This document shows positions 62,341 to 64,000 of a stretch of 64,000 nt of DNA, piece after piece. How positions within the stretch are numbered: the first letter of the stretch is position 1; every line of letters begins with the position of its first letter. Both the position numbers and the translations under genes were made by a program. The notes under the pieces were generated by a model that was not told the DNA's origin, searched no databases, and saw nothing but the letters and a program-made list of their open reading frames with translations. The stretch is from Streptomyces sp. man185 (GTDB lineage Bacteria > Actinomycetota > Actinomycetes > Streptomycetales > Streptomycetaceae): contig NTHE01000029.1 in NCBI GenBank assembly GCA_002551355.1, positions 35,423 through 99,422 of the forward strand, in the 5' to 3' direction.

Positions 62341-63669
62341 ATGTCGTTTACGCACCTCCGTGCAGCGAGCGGCTACTCACTGCGGTACGGGGCCAGCCAC
62401 CCGCACGCACTGGCGGAGCGGGTTGCCGAGTGGGGCCTCGATGCCCTGGCGCTGACCGACCGGGACTCCCCGGCGGGCGCGGTGCGCTTCGCGAAGGCGT
62501 GTGCGGGGGCCGGGATCCGGCCGCTGTTCGGCGTCGACCTGGCGGTGCCCGGGGTGCCGGTTTCCGGACCGGGGTCGGCCGAGCGGCAGCGGACTCCCGC
62601 CCGGGGCGGTGCGTTCGTCACGGAGACACCGCAGCGAGCGGTGTTCCTGACCCGGAACGAACGGGGCTGGGCCGAGCTGTGCCGTCTGGTGACGGCGGCG
62701 TCGGACCAGGGCGTCACCTGGGAGGACCTGTCCTGTCCGGAAGGCGAGCTGTTCGTCCTCCTCGGAGCGGACTCCGAGCGCCAGCGGAGCCATCAGCCAG
62801 GCGTCCCTCTCCGGCAGCGTGCGAGTGGAGAGGGCTTCGTCCTGAGCACCCGGCGCGATGTCGGCGCGGGCCTGCGCTCCGCGCGGCTCGGCCGGCGTAC
62901 GGCGTCCGACGCGCTCGCCCGGCCCTTCGGCTTCGCCCTGCGGCTGCACCGGGCGACCTTGCTGGGCTTCGCCGCCGGGCTGTGTCTGATGGGCGTCATG
63001 TACGGCTCGATCCTCGGCGAGGCCGCCGACATGGTGAAGAACGTCGAGCAGCTCCAGGAGGCGCTGAAGGACATCGGCGGCGCGGGCATGGCCGAGGCGT
63101 TCGCGTCCATGGTGATGGTCGTCGTCGCGGTCGTCGCCTCCGTGTACGTGGTGATGGCCGCGCTGCGACCGCGTGCCGAGGAGAACGCCGGCCGCGCCGA
63201 ACCGCTCCTGGCCACCGGTCTCTCCCGGAACCGCTGGCTCGGCAGCCACATCGCCGTCGCCCTGACCGGCGGCACGGCGCTGCTGGTCCTGGCCGGGCTG
63301 GGCTTCGGCGTCTCGGGCGCGGCGTCGGCGGGGGACGGCGGCCTGGTCCTCGAACTGACCGGGGCGGCGGCCGCGTACGCCCCGGCGCTGTGGGTGACCG
63401 TCGGCGTGGCCGTCCTGCTCTTCGGCTGGTTCCCGAGGGCGGGGGCGGCGGCCTGGATCGTGCCCGTTTACGCGTTCCTCGTCGGATACCTGGGCCCCAT
63501 CCTCCAGCTCCCGGACCGGATGACGAACCTGTCGCCCTTCGGTCATGTGCCCCAGCTCCCGGCCGCCGCCACGGCCTGGACCCCGCTGCTCGCCCTGACC
63601 ACCGTCGCGGCCGGACTGATCGCGCTGGGGTTGGCGGGCTTCCGCCGCCGGGACCTGGACACCAAGTGA
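62341..63669 (+). CDS. Chimeric ORF: DnaE2-type polymerase N-terminus joined to half an ABC permease
   Basis: Residues 1-146 match the PHP domain start of error-prone DNA polymerase III alpha (FTHLRAASGYSLRYGASHPH; LDALALTDRDSPAGAV; LFVLLGADSE), with a His to Arg change in the usual THLH metal motif. From about residue 168 the protein is the C-terminal half of an ABC-2-type permease (RRDVGAGLRSARLGRR; RAEENAGRAEPLLATGLSRN; six helices). The junction lies at about 62779-62842. Such a fusion is not a known protein, so this is either a deletion scar or a misassembly. AGGAG precedes ATG 62341. Confidence 0.8.
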   Translation: MSFTHLRAASGYSLRYGASHPHALAERVAEWGLDALALTDRDSPAGAVRFAKACAGAGIRPLFGVDLAVPGVPVSGPGSAERQRTPARGGAFVTETPQRAVFLTRNERGWAELCRLVTAASDQGVTWEDLSCPEGELFVLLGADSERQRSHQPGVPLRQRASGEGFVLSTRRDVGAGLRSARLGRRTASDALARPFGFALRLHRATLLGFAAGLCLMGVMYGSILGEAADMVKNVEQLQEALKDIGGAGMAEAFASMVMVVVAVVASVYVVMAALRPRAEENAGRAEPLLATGLSRNRWLGSHIAVALTGGTALLVLAGLGFGVSGAASAGDGGLVLELTGAAAAYAPALWVTVGVAVLLFGWFPRAGAAAWIVPVYAFLVGYLGPILQLPDRMTNLSPFGHVPQLPAAATAWTPLLALTTVAAGLIALGLAGFRRRDLDTK

Positions 63670-63693
63670 GGGCCGCTCACCTCGGGCCGGCCC

Positions 63694-63977
63694 TCACCAC
63701 CCTGTCCACAGCAGGTGGTTGACGAGCAGGGCCGGAACCGCCGACGCGACCAGCCACCACCGCACCCCCCGGCGGGGCAGCAGCGCCGCCGCGGGCAGCA
63801 GCCACAGCAGGAAGGGCTGCCAGATGCGCTCGGTCTCCGCCTTGCTCATGCCGGAGAGGTCCGCGGCGAGCAGCGCCGCCAGCGCCGCCAGGACGAGCAG
63901 CGCCAGCCGCCCTTCCGAGGAGGCGGCCGCTGGACCGCCCCGCAGCGCCCGTACGGCGCCGGGCGCGGCCACCGCGC
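63694..63977 (-). CDS. Integral membrane protein, C-terminal fragment (cut by contig end)
   Basis: The last about 94 residues before the stop at 63694 contain three hydrophobic helices with SGMSKAETERIWQPFLLWLL between. This ending resembles large Streptomyces integral membrane (glycosyltransferase-like) proteins. The upstream part is missing because adapter sequence begins at 63978. Confidence 0.7.
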
Positions 63978-64000
63978 CTGTCTCTTATACACATCTCTGA
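63978..64000. other. Transposase-library adapter sequence (not genomic)
   Basis: Bases 63978-63996 equal CTGTCTCTTATACACATCT, the reverse complement of the 19-bp Tn5 mosaic end used in Nextera libraries; the last four bases also continue as in the original Nextera adapter. It is an untrimmed read end. Confidence 0.97.

Noticed and set aside
63677..63994. Minus-strand ORF beginning MCIRDR
   Set aside because: Its start is translated adapter sequence. Only the frame ending at 63694 is a real gene fragment.

Overview
The window is 64 kb of very GC-rich DNA (wobble positions almost always G or C, many GTG starts, genes overlapping by ATGA or GTGA). It is a Streptomyces or close relative: RppA-type pigment genes, an actinobacterial gas-vesicle-type cluster in the order gvpO-A-F-G-Y-Z-J-L-S-K, a SigB/SigF-type sigma factor, PTS-type dhaKLM, F420-dependent and FUSC proteins. 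I see no rRNA, tRNA, CRISPR array, insertion sequence or prophage. The right end carries 23 bases of sequencing adapter, so it is a contig end.

Layout. 1-4.6 kb: start of an EfeB-like Dyp peroxidase (minus), then cytochrome P450 and rppA (naphthoquinone pigment pair) and a secreted subtilisin. 4.8-10.2 kb: a very large secreted GH87 alpha-1,3-glucanase with many binding modules and a LacI regulator; the two promoters share an 8-mer. 10.3-18.1 kb: cupin, YihY membrane protein, alcohol dehydrogenase, secreted metalloprotease, signal-less siderophore-type binding protein, a divergent SnoaL/PadR pair around a 36-bp palindrome, and an ArsR-MFS operon. 18.2-19.8 kb: a broken GH32 fructan hydrolase tail and a PfkB sugar kinase.

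19.8-25.9 kb is the most unusual block: KAS III, KAS II, an acyl-CoA/acyl-ACP oxidase, an acyl carrier protein and a second KAS II. It resembles the set that makes the unsaturated/epoxidised hexanoyl chain of the lipopeptide CDA (fabH4-hxcO-fabF3-acp), but no peptide synthetase is in the window. 26-31 kb: a cobalamin riboswitch controls a BtuFCD-like importer; CbiZ (cobinamide salvage) is nearby. 31-35 kb: sulfite-oxidase-family enzyme, metX and metY. 35-38.8 kb: carnitine catabolism (cleavage enzyme, dehydrogenase, thioesterase) behind a regulator that fuses an XRE and a TetR DNA-binding domain, with a matching operator.

39-55 kb: sigma factor, GNAT, SpoIIE phosphatase, TetR-SDR-ADH, an ABC-F ribosome-protection gene behind a 10-residue leader peptide and hairpin attenuator, NUDIX, dhaKLM, an APH-like kinase, FUSC protein, F420-type oxidoreductase and an SDR. 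55-61.2 kb: an Asp23 protein and the ten-gene gvp operon, in which GvpY, GvpZ and GvpA carry long charged tails. 61.5-64 kb: a DUF6461-like protein, an ORF joining the first 146 residues of a DnaE2-type polymerase to half an ABC permease (a deletion or an assembly misjoin), and a partial membrane protein cut by adapter sequence.
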